Assembly (NCBI RefSeq): GCF_030409555.1
Contig: NZ_JAUFPU010000002.1
Span: forward strand, 186,001 to 250,000
DNA from: Chitinimonas viridis
GTDB lineage: Bacteria > Pseudomonadota > Gammaproteobacteria > Burkholderiales > Chitinimonadaceae
DNA: 64,000 nt
Direction: 5' to 3'
Positions 11,906-20,841 of the stretch are shown one piece after another (the first letter of the stretch is position 1; every line of letters begins with the position of its first letter). A program made the position numbers and the translations under genes. The notes under the pieces are model-generated. The model saw only the letters and a list, made by a program, of their open reading frames with translations. It was not told the DNA's origin and searched no databases.

Positions 11906-13102
11906 ATGTCCGACCACGTTCAACTCTCACTCAGCGGCCTGTTGCTGCCGGGCTATCAACACGCTACCGCCGTCGCCGCCCTGGCGCAGCTGCTCAAGGT
12001 CAGTGAGGAAAAAGCCCAGGCCATGCTGGCAGGCCAGCCCACGGTAATCAAAAAGGCCCTGCCCATTGCTGCCCTACCGCGCTATCAGCAGGTACTGGGA
12101 GAGATAGGCGTGGAAGTGCTGCACGCCCCAGTGGTACAGGCACCTGCCACGGCGCCGCTGAGCCTGGCGCCTGTCGCTCCCTTGGCACCCGAGCCATCAC
12201 ATGCGCCGGCAGCATCGCCCGTTGCGGCAGCGCCGGTGCCTGAGGTGGAAACCATCACCTGTCCCTCCTGCCAGTTTGTGCAGCCCAAGCGTACGCTCTG
12301 CCGTGAGTGCGGCGCCGACATGCCACGGATGATGGCTGCAGCGCGCGAGCCCAAACCCACGGCGCGCGATAACGCCGACGGCAATCCTTATCGGCGGCAG
12401 CCAGGCCGAACGGAGGAGCAGCAGGAAGAAACGCATACCCCGGCTTTCTTCTCTTTCAGCTTTGAAGGCCGCCTCAACCGCCTGCGCTATATCGCCTACA
12501 GCACGGCCTTCCTGTTTCCCCTGGTGCTCGCCGCCATCCTCGGCGCCGTGGCATTGGGCTGGGTTGCCATTGCTGCAATGGTCGTCCTGATGCTGGTGTT
12601 CAGCCTGCGCTACATGGCATTGCGGCTGCACGATATCGGCCTCAGCGGCAAATGGCTGCTGCTGTTCCCGCTCAGCGGCATGATGCTGATCACCGGCTCG
12701 CCCAAGGCAGCCATGGTGGTGTATGCCATCATCGTCCTCGGCTCGCTGGCCTTATGGGTTGTCCCCGGCAATGCCGATACCAATGACTACGGCGCCCCCA
12801 ATGAACCGAATGGCCCCTGGGTGATCGCAGGTGCCGCAGTAGCCATCCTGCTGACGATTTCCTCCGGTGTTAGCAGCTATACCAGCAGCCCGTTCAAGAC
12901 AGGTGTGACGCCTGCCACAACAGAAGAGAGTGCGGACGAAGTGACGACCGATTCCACGGACAGCCAGGAAGAGCTGGCACGCAAGATGGTGGATGCCGCA
13001 GCAGAGCAGAACAATCTCGAACTGAGCGAGGCAGACCGCGAGGCAGCCGTACAGGAAGTGCTCACGCGCATGCGCAATGCCGAAGAAGAAGCAGAAGAAT
13101 AG
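11906..13102 (+). CDS. DUF805 membrane protein with zinc ribbon
   Basis: 398 residues. Residues 1-75 are a helical domain found at the start of several betaproteobacterial envelope proteins. A Pro/Ala-rich linker leads to a zinc ribbon (CPSCQF, then CRECG), then about four membrane helices of the DUF805 family starting at FSFEGRLNRLRYIAYSTAFL with the typical LRYMALRLHDIGLSGKW loop. The C-terminal 60 residues are acidic and helical. DUF805 proteins are inner-membrane proteins of unknown role. The start at 11906 (MSDHV) is chosen over 11864 because the extra residues look non-native. Confidence 0.75.
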   Translation: MSDHVQLSLSGLLLPGYQHATAVAALAQLLKVSEEKAQAMLAGQPTVIKKALPIAALPRYQQVLGEIGVEVLHAPVVQAPATAPLSLAPVAPLAPEPSHAPAASPVAAAPVPEVETITCPSCQFVQPKRTLCRECGADMPRMMAAAREPKPTARDNADGNPYRRQPGRTEEQQEETHTPAFFSFSFEGRLNRLRYIAYSTAFLFPLVLAAILGAVALGWVAIAAMVVLMLVFSLRYMALRLHDIGLSGKWLLLFPLSGMMLITGSPKAAMVVYAIIVLGSLALWVVPGNADTNDYGAPNEPNGPWVIAGAAVAILLTISSGVSSYTSSPFKTGVTPATTEESADEVTTDSTDSQEELARKMVDAAAEQNNLELSEADREAAVQEVLTRMRNAEEEAEE

Positions 13103-13195
13103 GCACCTCGCCCTGCTTCATTAGCGCTTCCTTCATCAGGCCACAATATTTGCCCGCCACACTGTCACCATTCGCAATCTGCAAGGTGATCTGGC

Positions 13196-14311
13196 ATGCG
13201 CACTCCTCTACTGCTGGCCGGCGTGATACTGGCCCTGATGCACCTGCAGCCCATGGCTGCAGGCAATCCCATCCATATATTGCAGGTAACCGACCTATCC
13301 GGCCCCAATGGCGACACCGGCCGTGATTTTGTCACCGGCGCCCAGGTCTACCTGGACCAACTGAATGCCAAAGGCGGTATCGCTGGGCGCGAAGTCAGGC
13401 TGGTGGTGGAAGACGACAAGGGCGAACAGGCCAATACCGTGGCGCTCAGCCGCAAGGGCGTGGCCCAGTATGCGCCTGCCGCCCTGTTTGGTTATTTCGG
13501 TGCCGACAACGTCAAGGCCGTGCTGGCCGACCGCAGCATTGCCAGCCAGGGCATACCCATGGTTGCCCCCTATGTGGGCATCAATCTGCCCTCCGCCAAC
13601 CCGGTCTATTACCTGCGTGCCAGTTCAGCCGACGAGCTGGCCAAGATCAGCCGAATTGCCACCAGCTCGGGCCTGAACCGGATTGCCCTGGTGACCGGCG
13701 ACGATGCCCTGGGCCGAGCTGCCGGCGTGGAAATCATCCAGCAGTTGCAAGGCAGCAAGACCCAGCTGGTGGGGCGGGTCAGGCTGGCCAGCAACAGCCT
13801 GGAGGTAGACGGCGCGGCCGATACGCTGGCGAGCATCAATCCGCAGGCCATCATCCTGGCCGCGCCCACCATTGCCTCGGCGGCCTTTGTGCAGGCCTAC
13901 CAGCAGCGCCGCCCAGGTACCGCTTTCTACGCCCTGAGCTGGATCAATCCGCAGACCTTGCAGGAGTTCCTGGGGCCAGAGGCGGCTCGCTGGGTAGCCA
14001 TCAGCGCCCTGGTGCCCTCACCCTACAATCCGACCTCGGCCGTGGCACGCGAGTTTGTCGGCACTCTCAAGAAATACCGCGATGAGCCACCCAGCTACGC
14101 CTCCATGGAAGGCTATATGGCGGCACGCATGCTGGTGGATGCCTTGCGCAAGGGCGGTGGCGATGCCAGCCCGTTCAAGCTGCACCAGAGCCTGGCCAGC
14201 TACCGTAGCGATATGGGGGGAGTGCGATTACAACTGGACAGCACCCGTCGACGGGCACTGAGCCTGGTGGATCTGGCGGTATTTACCAGCGGCGGGCGGC
14301 TGGTCAACTAA
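13196..14311 (+). CDS. Branched-chain amino acid-type ABC transporter substrate-binding protein
   Basis: 371 residues. A signal peptide (MRTPLLLAGVILALMHLQPMAAG) is followed by a type I periplasmic binding fold: ILQVTDLSGPNGDTGRDFVTGAQVYLDQLNAKGGIAGREVRLVVEDDKG, ALFGYFGADNV, and YASMEGYMAARMLVDALRKG at the end. The LivJ-like family binds amino acids, amides or aromatic compounds. No transporter genes are adjacent, so its partner is unknown and a sensory role is possible. Confidence 0.8.
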   Translation: MRTPLLLAGVILALMHLQPMAAGNPIHILQVTDLSGPNGDTGRDFVTGAQVYLDQLNAKGGIAGREVRLVVEDDKGEQANTVALSRKGVAQYAPAALFGYFGADNVKAVLADRSIASQGIPMVAPYVGINLPSANPVYYLRASSADELAKISRIATSSGLNRIALVTGDDALGRAAGVEIIQQLQGSKTQLVGRVRLASNSLEVDGAADTLASINPQAIILAAPTIASAAFVQAYQQRRPGTAFYALSWINPQTLQEFLGPEAARWVAISALVPSPYNPTSAVAREFVGTLKKYRDEPPSYASMEGYMAARMLVDALRKGGGDASPFKLHQSLASYRSDMGGVRLQLDSTRRRALSLVDLAVFTSGGRLVN

Positions 14312-14342
14312 CGTTCCGGGCTGCGATTCCTGGCGAGGTCCC

Positions 14343-14576
14343 TCAGTCCCACGTCAATGTTTCTGCCTCATTGCGGCCGCGCGCCAGCCAGGGTGGCGGC
14401 TCGCCACGGGCGGCCCAGTAGGCCGTCAGTCTTTGCCATACGGCCTCCTTCTGGGCATCCGTCATGGCCACCCATTGCGCCACCTCGATAAAGCTGCGGC
14501 CGCAACCCATGCAGGTTTCGTCCCCCAGGGCGGTAGAACAACGTGCCACACAGGGCGAATCGGGACGAGCGGACAT
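14343..14576 (-). CDS. DUF1289 domain protein
   Basis: 77 residues with the DUF1289 cysteine pattern: SPCVARCSTALGDETCMGCGRSFIEVAQW. Four cysteines in C-x3-C-x8-C-x2-C could bind zinc or iron. The family is small, widespread in proteobacteria and of unknown function. The start at 14576 (MSARPDSPC) is the natural one. It lies 3' of the TonB receptor gene on the same strand, 80 bp away. Confidence 0.85.
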   Translation of the reverse strand: MSARPDSPCVARCSTALGDETCMGCGRSFIEVAQWVAMTDAQKEAVWQRLTAYWAARGEPPPWLARGRNEAETLTWD

Positions 14577-14656
14577 CAGTGGACCTGGGTAGTAAGCATG
14601 GCAGCCGCATTCTACCCCAGGCCCTCTCCGGCCTGCAGCCCTAAACAGTTTTCCGA

Positions 14657-16867
14657 TCAGTACTTTAGTTCCAGAGTGGCCGACCAATAGGTCGCGTTTC
14701 GCTCCACGCTGTGCTGCTCGCTCCGGCCCGCCTCGGTCTGCCGTGACTCCGTCTGCCGGTCGTCACCGGCACCCAGTTGGTTGGCGGTCAGCCGCAGTTG
14801 CGCCTGTGGGCTGAAGCGCCACGCCGCATACATATCCAGCGAGCGCTCACGACCCTTGCGGCGCCGGGTACCGGCCTCCAATTGCACCACCTGGCCGGGC
14901 GACCAGTTGTAGCTACCCCCCAGCGTCAAGGGCAGCGACGCCAGCCGGTAATCCATCCCCAGCTTCAGGCGTTCGGTTTCCTGATCCTCCAGTCTATTGT
15001 CAGGCCCCGGCAGGTCCTGTACCTGCGACCAGTAGCGGCTATAGGCCAGTTGCAGGTCCAGGGGTATGGCCTGTTCCATCAGCTCGGCCAGCGTAAACTT
15101 GGCCTCCAGCTCCACGCCTGTCAGGCTGGCCCGGCCAAGGTTGTAGGGGCGGCGCACCCAGCGCTCCCCTTCCCTGCCTGTACGTTGCCGTACCATATCC
15201 TGTATTTGCTGATGGTTCAGGGCCGCGCTCAGCATGCCGTTCTTACTCAGATAGTGCTCGTAGGCCGCATTGAACTTCCAGGCCAGTGAGGGCTTAAGTG
15301 CCGCATTGCCCGCCAGGTCTGGCGTCAGCTCGGTATTGTCGTCCACCCGCCGTGGCTTGGTCAGCAGGTTGCCCAGGTCTGGCACGGCATAGCTGCGCGA
15401 TACGCCAAAGCGTAACTGGTCCTGCTTGCTATGCGGTAATCGCCAGACGGTCTGCAGGCTGGGGCTCAGCACTCGACTACGGCGGTCCAGGCTGGCTTGG
15501 GCATCGCGGCTGCGGCTGACCAATTGCTCCCAACGCAGGCCGGCATAGATGGACCATTGTTCGTTCACCGACCACTCATCCTGCCCATAGGCAGCCAACA
15601 GCCAGGTCGAGGCCGTCAACTCACGCCCCAGCCCGGCGTCCAAGTCCACCCCGTCCGCCATTCGGGTCTTGTGCTCGCGCCGTTGCTTCCACTCGGTCTC
15701 GTAACCCAGTTCCAGCTTGTGCTCAGCCTCGCTCAAGGGCAGCGACCATTTGCCGCTGTGCGCCAGCCTGAGGTCACGGTTGTGCTGCCTCTCGTGTACC
15801 AGCAGCGGTGTGCCAGGCGACAGCACACCACTGAACACCCGCCGGTTGTCCTCATGGCTACTGCCTTGTCCGGCCATCCAGCGCAGCGACAGCTTGCCAC
15901 CATCCAGCAACGGCATCTGCCGTATCAAGGTGCCCTGCGCCCGCCCCCATCGCCAGTCCACACTGCCCAGCGAGCCATCGTAGTCAGGCGCGGTACCTGC
16001 CAGCAAAGACCGGCGCTGCACCTCACCTTGGCCTGTATCCACATTGTGGGACAGCAGCATCTGCAAGCTCAGGCTATCGCCTTCGCCGTAGCGCCAGTTA
16101 AATCGCGGCATCAGATTGAACAACACGCCGCGCGCGCTATAGCGATCAAGCGTCAGCTCATCCTGCTGCTGCAGCCCGGCAGCATCGTAGCGTTGCATCT
16201 GCTGCCAAGTATCGTGTTCAGTCTGGTCGTAATGGCGCAGCAGGGCACCCACGGTGTAGCCCAGCCGGTCCAACTGGTCCGAGCGCTGCAGATTGAGCTG
16301 GGGCTGGGCATACTGATCCTGCCCGCTGTAGCGGCCCCGCAAGCTCAGTTCTGTCGTCTGCTTGCGGCTACCTTCGCGCAGCACGATATTGAGTATGCCG
16401 CCCATGGCCTGGGCGCTGTATTCAGCCGTGGGCGCGCGCAGTATCTCGATGCGCTCGATCTGCGAAGGCGTCAGCGTATCCAGCGAAAATCCACGGGCTA
16501 TCGGCTCGCCATTAATCAGTATCTGGGTATAGGCGCTACCCATGCCCTGCATGCGTACCTGCAGGCTACGGCCCGAGCCCGAGACGCTCAGTCCTGGCAA
16601 GCGCTTGAGCACCTCGCCCAGCCCGCTATCGCCATAGCGGCTGATCTCCTCCCGGCCCACCACGATCTTGCCTGCCGTGGACTGACGACGCAGATCGGTT
16701 TCCCCCGCCTTTTTGCCATTCACGACCAAGGTCTCGCTAGGCGGTTGCGCTGGCGGCACAAGCGCTCCCTCGCCGATATCGGCTGCAGCGGCCGACCAGG
16801 CCAGGGTGCATGGCACCAGCAGGCGCGACAGTTGCTGGCGACGGGACATGCGACGGTGTTGCTTCAT
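14657..16867 (-). CDS. TonB-dependent outer membrane receptor
   Basis: 736 residues. A signal peptide (to about residue 28) is followed by the plug domain: SETLVVNGKKAG as a TonB-box-like stretch, GEVLKRLPGLSVSG, RMQGMGSAYTQILINGEP and IERIEILRAPTAEYSAQAMGGILNIVLREG. The rest is a beta barrel that ends in an aromatic residue (LELKY), as needed for BAM insertion. It takes up a scarce ligand such as a ferric siderophore, heme or another metal complex, using the proton motive force through TonB. The ligand is not readable. A perfect 16-bp palindrome lies 40 bp upstream. Confidence 0.9.
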   Translation of the reverse strand: MKQHRRMSRRQQLSRLLVPCTLAWSAAAADIGEGALVPPAQPPSETLVVNGKKAGETDLRRQSTAGKIVVGREEISRYGDSGLGEVLKRLPGLSVSGSGRSLQVRMQGMGSAYTQILINGEPIARGFSLDTLTPSQIERIEILRAPTAEYSAQAMGGILNIVLREGSRKQTTELSLRGRYSGQDQYAQPQLNLQRSDQLDRLGYTVGALLRHYDQTEHDTWQQMQRYDAAGLQQQDELTLDRYSARGVLFNLMPRFNWRYGEGDSLSLQMLLSHNVDTGQGEVQRRSLLAGTAPDYDGSLGSVDWRWGRAQGTLIRQMPLLDGGKLSLRWMAGQGSSHEDNRRVFSGVLSPGTPLLVHERQHNRDLRLAHSGKWSLPLSEAEHKLELGYETEWKQRREHKTRMADGVDLDAGLGRELTASTWLLAAYGQDEWSVNEQWSIYAGLRWEQLVSRSRDAQASLDRRSRVLSPSLQTVWRLPHSKQDQLRFGVSRSYAVPDLGNLLTKPRRVDDNTELTPDLAGNAALKPSLAWKFNAAYEHYLSKNGMLSAALNHQQIQDMVRQRTGREGERWVRRPYNLGRASLTGVELEAKFTLAELMEQAIPLDLQLAYSRYWSQVQDLPGPDNRLEDQETERLKLGMDYRLASLPLTLGGSYNWSPGQVVQLEAGTRRRKGRERSLDMYAAWRFSPQAQLRLTANQLGAGDDRQTESRQTEAGRSEQHSVERNATYWSATLELKY

Positions 16868-16906
16868 GTTTTTCTTCGTGCAGTGCAGGGGCGCGCACTA
16901 TGCCAT

Positions 16907-16922
16907 AACCACCATGGTGGTT
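16907..16922. promoter_or_regulatory. Perfect 16-bp palindrome upstream of TonB receptor
   Basis: AACCACCATGGTGGTT is a complete inverted repeat, centred 47 bp upstream of the receptor start codon. Its position suits an operator. It does not match the Fur or Zur consensus. Confidence 0.45.
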
Positions 16923-17031
16923 TGTAGGCAAACTCACCATGACGGCGCAGTGCTTGCAGGCATCGACACGATAGCGCCTGAAAGTTCATATCAGGCTCTT
17001 CACCTAAGGATGCCTTACAATAGAGGGTGTT

Positions 17032-17092
17032 GCCGCCGGCCTCGTGTCCGGCGGCTTTGCATTACGCTGAACCGGCAGGCCAGACCCTGCCG
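17032..17092 (+). other. Two stem-loops in the leader of the FAD-dependent dehydrogenase gene
   Basis: First hairpin: GCCGCCGG (17032-17039) with CCGGCGGC (17048-17055), followed by TTTG. Second: CGGCAGG (17073-17079) with CCTGCCG (17086-17092). They sit within 90 bp of the start codon at 17121. The first could terminate or attenuate; no known riboswitch was recognised. Confidence 0.4.
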
Positions 17093-17120
17093 TGAACTTG
17101 CCTTCCCGACTGGAAACACC

Positions 17121-18722
17121 ATGCTGCGCCTGAACGAACTCCGCCTGCCACTAGACCATGCTCCCGAAGCCTTGCCGGCAGCCATTGCCCAACGGCTCAA
17201 GATCAAGCCTGCCGAGCTGTTGGCATTCGAGGTGTTCAAGCGCAGCTACGACGCCCGCCGTGGTCATCCATTGACCCTGATCTACACCCTGGATATCACG
17301 GTCGCCAACGAGACCGCCCTACTCAAGCGCATGGCCGGCGATAACAAGATCGGCCCCTCGCCCGACACCAGTTACCATTTCGTGGGCCAGGCGCCTGCCA
17401 ATCTCCAGCACCGGCCGGTGGTAGTGGGTTTTGGCCCCTGCGGCATCTTTGCCGCGCTGCTGCTGGCGCAAATGGGCTTCAACCCCATCGTGCTGGAGCG
17501 TGGCAAGGAGGTGCGCCAGCGTACCAAGGACACCTGGGGGCTGTGGCGCAAGAATGTGCTCAATCCGGAATCCAACGTGCAGTTCGGCGAAGGCGGCGCC
17601 GGTACCTTCTCCGACGGTAAGCTCTACAGCCAGATCAAGGATCCGCGCCATCTGGGCCGCAAGGTACTGGCCGAATTCGTCAAGGCAGGCGCACCCGACG
17701 AGATTCTTTACGTCAGCAAGCCGCACATCGGTACCTTCCGCCTGGTCGGCATGGTCGAAAGAATGCGCGAGACCATCACGGCCTTGGGGGGCGAGGTCCG
17801 CTTCGAGCAAAAAGTAACCGATATCCTGATCGAAGACGGTGCCGTACGTGGACTGGTACTGGAAAGCGGCGAACAGCTGCGTACCGACCATGTCGTCATG
17901 GCACTGGGCCATAGTGCCCGCGATACCTTCCAGGCCCTGCATGATCGTGGCGTGTTCATGGAAGCCAAGCCGTTCTCGGTCGGCTTCCGCATCGAACACC
18001 CACAATCGCTGATCGACCAGGCCCGCTTCGGCAAGCATGCCGGCCACCCCCTGCTGGGCGCAGCCGACTACAAGCTGGTACACCATGCCAGCAACGGCCG
18101 GTCGGTCTACAGCTTCTGCATGTGCCCTGGCGGCACGGTGGTAGCGGCGACCTCAGAACCCAACCGTGTGGTCACCAATGGCATGAGCCAGTATTCACGC
18201 AATGAGCGCAATGCCAACGCAGGCATCGTGGTCGGCATCACCCCTGACGACTACCCCGGTGGGGTCATGGCAGGCGTGGCGTTCCAGCGCGAGCTGGAAT
18301 CCCGCGCCTTCGTGCTGGGCGGCGGCAACTACGAAGCGCCAGGCCAACTGGTGGGCGACTTTATCGCCAACCGCGCCTCTACCCAACTGGGCAGCGTGGA
18401 ACCCTCGTACAAGCCTGGGGTCAAGCTGGGCAATCTCGATACCGCCCTGCCCGCCTACGCCATCGAGGCCGTACGCGAAGCACTGCCGGCCTTCGGCAAG
18501 CAGATCAAGGGCTTCGACATGCACGACGCCGTCCTTACCGGAGTCGAGACCCGTACCTCTTCCCCCCTGCGTATTACCCGAGGCGAGGACTGCCAGAGCC
18601 TCAACGTCCGTGGCCTGTTCCCGGCCGGCGAGGGCGCAGGCTACGCCGGCGGGATACTCTCGGCCGGCGTGGATGGCATCAAGGTGGCAGAAGCGTTGGC
18701 CTTGAGCGTGCTGAAGGGCTAG
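17121..18722 (+). CDS. FAD-dependent oxidoreductase, DUF/YccB-like 'FAD-dependent protein' family
   Basis: 533 residues. A 90-residue N-terminal domain (LRLPLDHAPEALPAAIAQRLKI ... FKRSYDARRG) precedes the dinucleotide-binding site VVVGFGPCGIFAALLLAQMGFNPIVLERG. Later come FGEGGAGTFSDGKLYS, HVVMALGHSARDTF and the C-terminal FAD contact LFPAGEGAGYAGGILSAGVDGIKVAEAL. The family is widespread and annotated as FAD-dependent dehydrogenase; its substrate is unknown. The ATG at 17121 is preferred since family members begin MLRLNE-like; the open frame extends further upstream into the receptor gene's antisense. Confidence 0.85.
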   Translation: MLRLNELRLPLDHAPEALPAAIAQRLKIKPAELLAFEVFKRSYDARRGHPLTLIYTLDITVANETALLKRMAGDNKIGPSPDTSYHFVGQAPANLQHRPVVVGFGPCGIFAALLLAQMGFNPIVLERGKEVRQRTKDTWGLWRKNVLNPESNVQFGEGGAGTFSDGKLYSQIKDPRHLGRKVLAEFVKAGAPDEILYVSKPHIGTFRLVGMVERMRETITALGGEVRFEQKVTDILIEDGAVRGLVLESGEQLRTDHVVMALGHSARDTFQALHDRGVFMEAKPFSVGFRIEHPQSLIDQARFGKHAGHPLLGAADYKLVHHASNGRSVYSFCMCPGGTVVAATSEPNRVVTNGMSQYSRNERNANAGIVVGITPDDYPGGVMAGVAFQRELESRAFVLGGGNYEAPGQLVGDFIANRASTQLGSVEPSYKPGVKLGNLDTALPAYAIEAVREALPAFGKQIKGFDMHDAVLTGVETRTSSPLRITRGEDCQSLNVRGLFPAGEGAGYAGGILSAGVDGIKVAEALALSVLKG

Positions 18723-18724
18723 CC

Positions 18725-19162
18725 ATGTCCATACTGGGCGCCGTTGAAGAGGCATGGGGATGGACCGGCATTCGACCAATGGAGCTGGTCGGTGAGAATG
18801 CTTTCGGTAATTTGATGCTGCGCGATGACGATGGCTGCTACTGGCGACTTTGCCCTGAGGATGCCTACTGTGAAATTGTCGCGGCAAATGCCACAGAACT
18901 CGAGAAGCTATCACTGGACCAGGATTTCTTGCATGACTGGTACATGCAAGCCCTCGTGAATGAAGCAAGGTCATTGCTGGGTGAGCTAAACAATGGCCAT
19001 AAATACTGCCTGAAGATTCCCGGCGTCTTGGGCGGCCTTTACGATCGGACCAATCTCGGCACAGTGCCCCTTTTGGAGCTGATACGCTGCTCTGGCCTAC
19101 TCGCCTATCAGATCAAAGACCTACCGGACGGATCCACCGTCAATCTCACGATTACAGACTGA
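18725..19162 (+). CDS. Tdi1-type (DUF1851) immunity-like protein
   Basis: 145 residues resembling the DUF1851 domain found in T6SS immunity proteins such as Tdi1: GWTGIRPMELVGENAFGNLMLRDDDGCYWRLCPEDAYCEIVA, FLHDWYMQALVNEA, then YCLKIPGVLGGLYDRTNLGTVPLLELIRCSG. In known pairs the immunity protein binds and blocks a cognate toxin. No toxin gene is adjacent. The start is two bases after the stop of the FAD protein, so it may be co-transcribed. Base composition looks more AT-rich than the gene before it, which suggests later arrival. Confidence 0.75.
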   Translation: MSILGAVEEAWGWTGIRPMELVGENAFGNLMLRDDDGCYWRLCPEDAYCEIVAANATELEKLSLDQDFLHDWYMQALVNEARSLLGELNNGHKYCLKIPGVLGGLYDRTNLGTVPLLELIRCSGLLAYQIKDLPDGSTVNLTITD

Positions 19163-19240
19163 GTAAGTACCCCCTCTTGCCGCGCACACCCATGGGTGGT
19201 GATCGCCAGGGGGTCAGCTCGAGATTTACACGCAACACCA

Positions 19241-19255
19241 TGGCACGGGAGTATC
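19241..19255 (+). promoter_or_regulatory. Possible sigma-54 promoter for the export operon
   Basis: TGGCACGGGAGTATC matches the -24 element (TGGCACG) perfectly, but only T and C of the -12 TTGC. It lies 157 bp before the adaptor gene of an operon that itself encodes a sigma-54 activator. Confidence 0.4.
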
Positions 19256-19256
19256 C

Positions 19257-19302
19257 GTCCCATTTTTGGGATGACGGCGATCCCACATATGGGACTTTGA
19301 TA
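19257..19302. other. Two short inverted repeats with TCCCA/TGGGA arms
   Basis: TCCCA-TTTT-TGGGA and TCCCA-CATA-TGGGA lie about 20 bp apart, the first inside a longer CCGTC/GACGG stem. They may be paired operators or a terminator of the immunity gene. Confidence 0.4.
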
Positions 19303-19411
19303 GTCAGGCCACCTTCCAAGAAACGAACAAATTCCATAATAATCAATAGATTAACAATCTGGCACCCTATCTGCTCTTCCATTCTGGTCACCCCGATCAT
19401 TTGGAAGCACC

Positions 19412-20662
19412 ATGGATGTTCCTCGCCCTAGCCGTAAACCCCGCCTCTGGCAACGCCGATCTGTCTGGACAGCTCTTGCCGCCATACTGCTGACCGGCAT
19501 TGTGGTCGCGGGCCTGCGATCCAACCCCGGCAGCCTGAAAGTAGACAAGCTCGGTGTCAGCACCAGCGTGGTGGAGCGCGGTCCATTGCAGGTGACCGTG
19601 CATGGCAGCGGCATGCTGCGGGCCAGTGATGTGCACCTGATCTCAGCCCAGAGTGATGCCCGGGTCGAACGGGTGGCCGTGCAGGCGGGTGCACAGGTAC
19701 AGGCGGGCACCCTGCTGGTGCAGCTGGTCAACCCCGCCCTCAACCAACTGGCTGAAGAAACCCGCTGGAGCTTGCAGGAGGCAGAAGCCGAGCTGAACGC
19801 CCTGCGCACCCAGTTGGATGGCGAGCAACTGAACCAGCAAGCCACCATCGCCAAGGCCGAGTACGCAGCGGAAAGCGCCCGGCTGCAATTGACGGCAGAG
19901 GCCAGCCTGGTCAAGGAAGGCATAGTCTCGCGCCTGAGTTTTCAGCGCAGCGAGCTGAATCTCAAGCAGTTGAATGAAACCCTCACGCTGGAGCGTGACC
20001 GGCTGCAGAAAGGCCGCGCCAACCTGCGGGCCCAGTTGGCGGCCCGCGAAGCCGTGGTGTCACGCCTACGCAAGACCTTGCAGCGCGCCGAAGACCAGGT
20101 AGCCGCCATGAGCGTACGTGCACCCGTGGCCGGGACCGTGCAGGCCCTGGAGCTACAGCCGGGTCAGGCGGTGGCGGTGGGAACGGCGCTGGCCAAGCTG
20201 GCCAAGGCGGGTGATCTCTATGCCGAACTGCAAGTACAGGAATCCCAGGCCCGTGATCTTGCCCCTGGCCAGACCGCAAAGATAGACATACGCAACGCGC
20301 TGATCCCCGCCGAAGTGCTGCGGGTGGCGCCCAGCGTCAGCAATGGCACCGTGCGGGTAGATGTAAAGCTCCGCGGTGACCTGCCCAAGGGCACCCGGCC
20401 CGACCTGAGCGTGGATGGCAGCATTGAAGTGGCCCGTATCGACAATGTGCTGCAGGTGGCCCGCCCGGTCTTCAGCCAGCCAGATAGCCCTGCCAGTGTC
20501 TACCGCATAGGCGCCGATGGCGTAGCCGAACGCCTGGACGTGCAGTTCGGCACCGCCGCCATCAATCGCATCGTCGTCAAGGCTGGCCTGGTGGCCGGTG
20601 ATCGTATCGTGGTGTCTGACACCAGCAGCTGGCGCACCCATCAACGGGTAAGCCTGCGGTGA
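19412..20662 (+). CDS. HlyD/MacA-type periplasmic adaptor subunit
   Basis: 416 residues. One N-terminal membrane helix (SVWTALAAILLTGIVVAGL) anchors it. A lipoyl/barrel-sandwich half (VHLISAQSDARVERVAVQAGAQVQAGTLLVQL) and its second half (VRAPVAGTVQALELQPGQAVAVGTALAKLA) flank a long coiled-coil hairpin (about 115-225). Beta-barrel and membrane-proximal domains follow. It links an inner-membrane ABC transporter to an outer-membrane channel. It is the first gene of the block with ATPase, permease and two-component regulators; no TolC-like gene is adjacent. Confidence 0.9.
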   Translation: MDVPRPSRKPRLWQRRSVWTALAAILLTGIVVAGLRSNPGSLKVDKLGVSTSVVERGPLQVTVHGSGMLRASDVHLISAQSDARVERVAVQAGAQVQAGTLLVQLVNPALNQLAEETRWSLQEAEAELNALRTQLDGEQLNQQATIAKAEYAAESARLQLTAEASLVKEGIVSRLSFQRSELNLKQLNETLTLERDRLQKGRANLRAQLAAREAVVSRLRKTLQRAEDQVAAMSVRAPVAGTVQALELQPGQAVAVGTALAKLAKAGDLYAELQVQESQARDLAPGQTAKIDIRNALIPAEVLRVAPSVSNGTVRVDVKLRGDLPKGTRPDLSVDGSIEVARIDNVLQVARPVFSQPDSPASVYRIGADGVAERLDVQFGTAAINRIVVKAGLVAGDRIVVSDTSSWRTHQRVSLR

Positions 20663-20841
20663 GCAGGCACCAGGGCAACCCTGGCGACAACGCCAGGGTT
20701 GCCTGCGCCAACAGACTCTGGCCCACCCACCTCGAAGCAAGGAGCCTGCGACCAACCCTGACCATTACACCAACTCTCACGGCTTCGCGTACTCTTCAGC
20801 CGATAACGGCTGCCACATCCCGTATTGCCCAGGAACCCACC

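Noticed and set aside
15497-16927. 476-codon plus-strand frame opposite the TonB receptor
   Set aside because: It mirrors the receptor gene in a GC-rich region, has no ribosome binding site and no recognisable motif.
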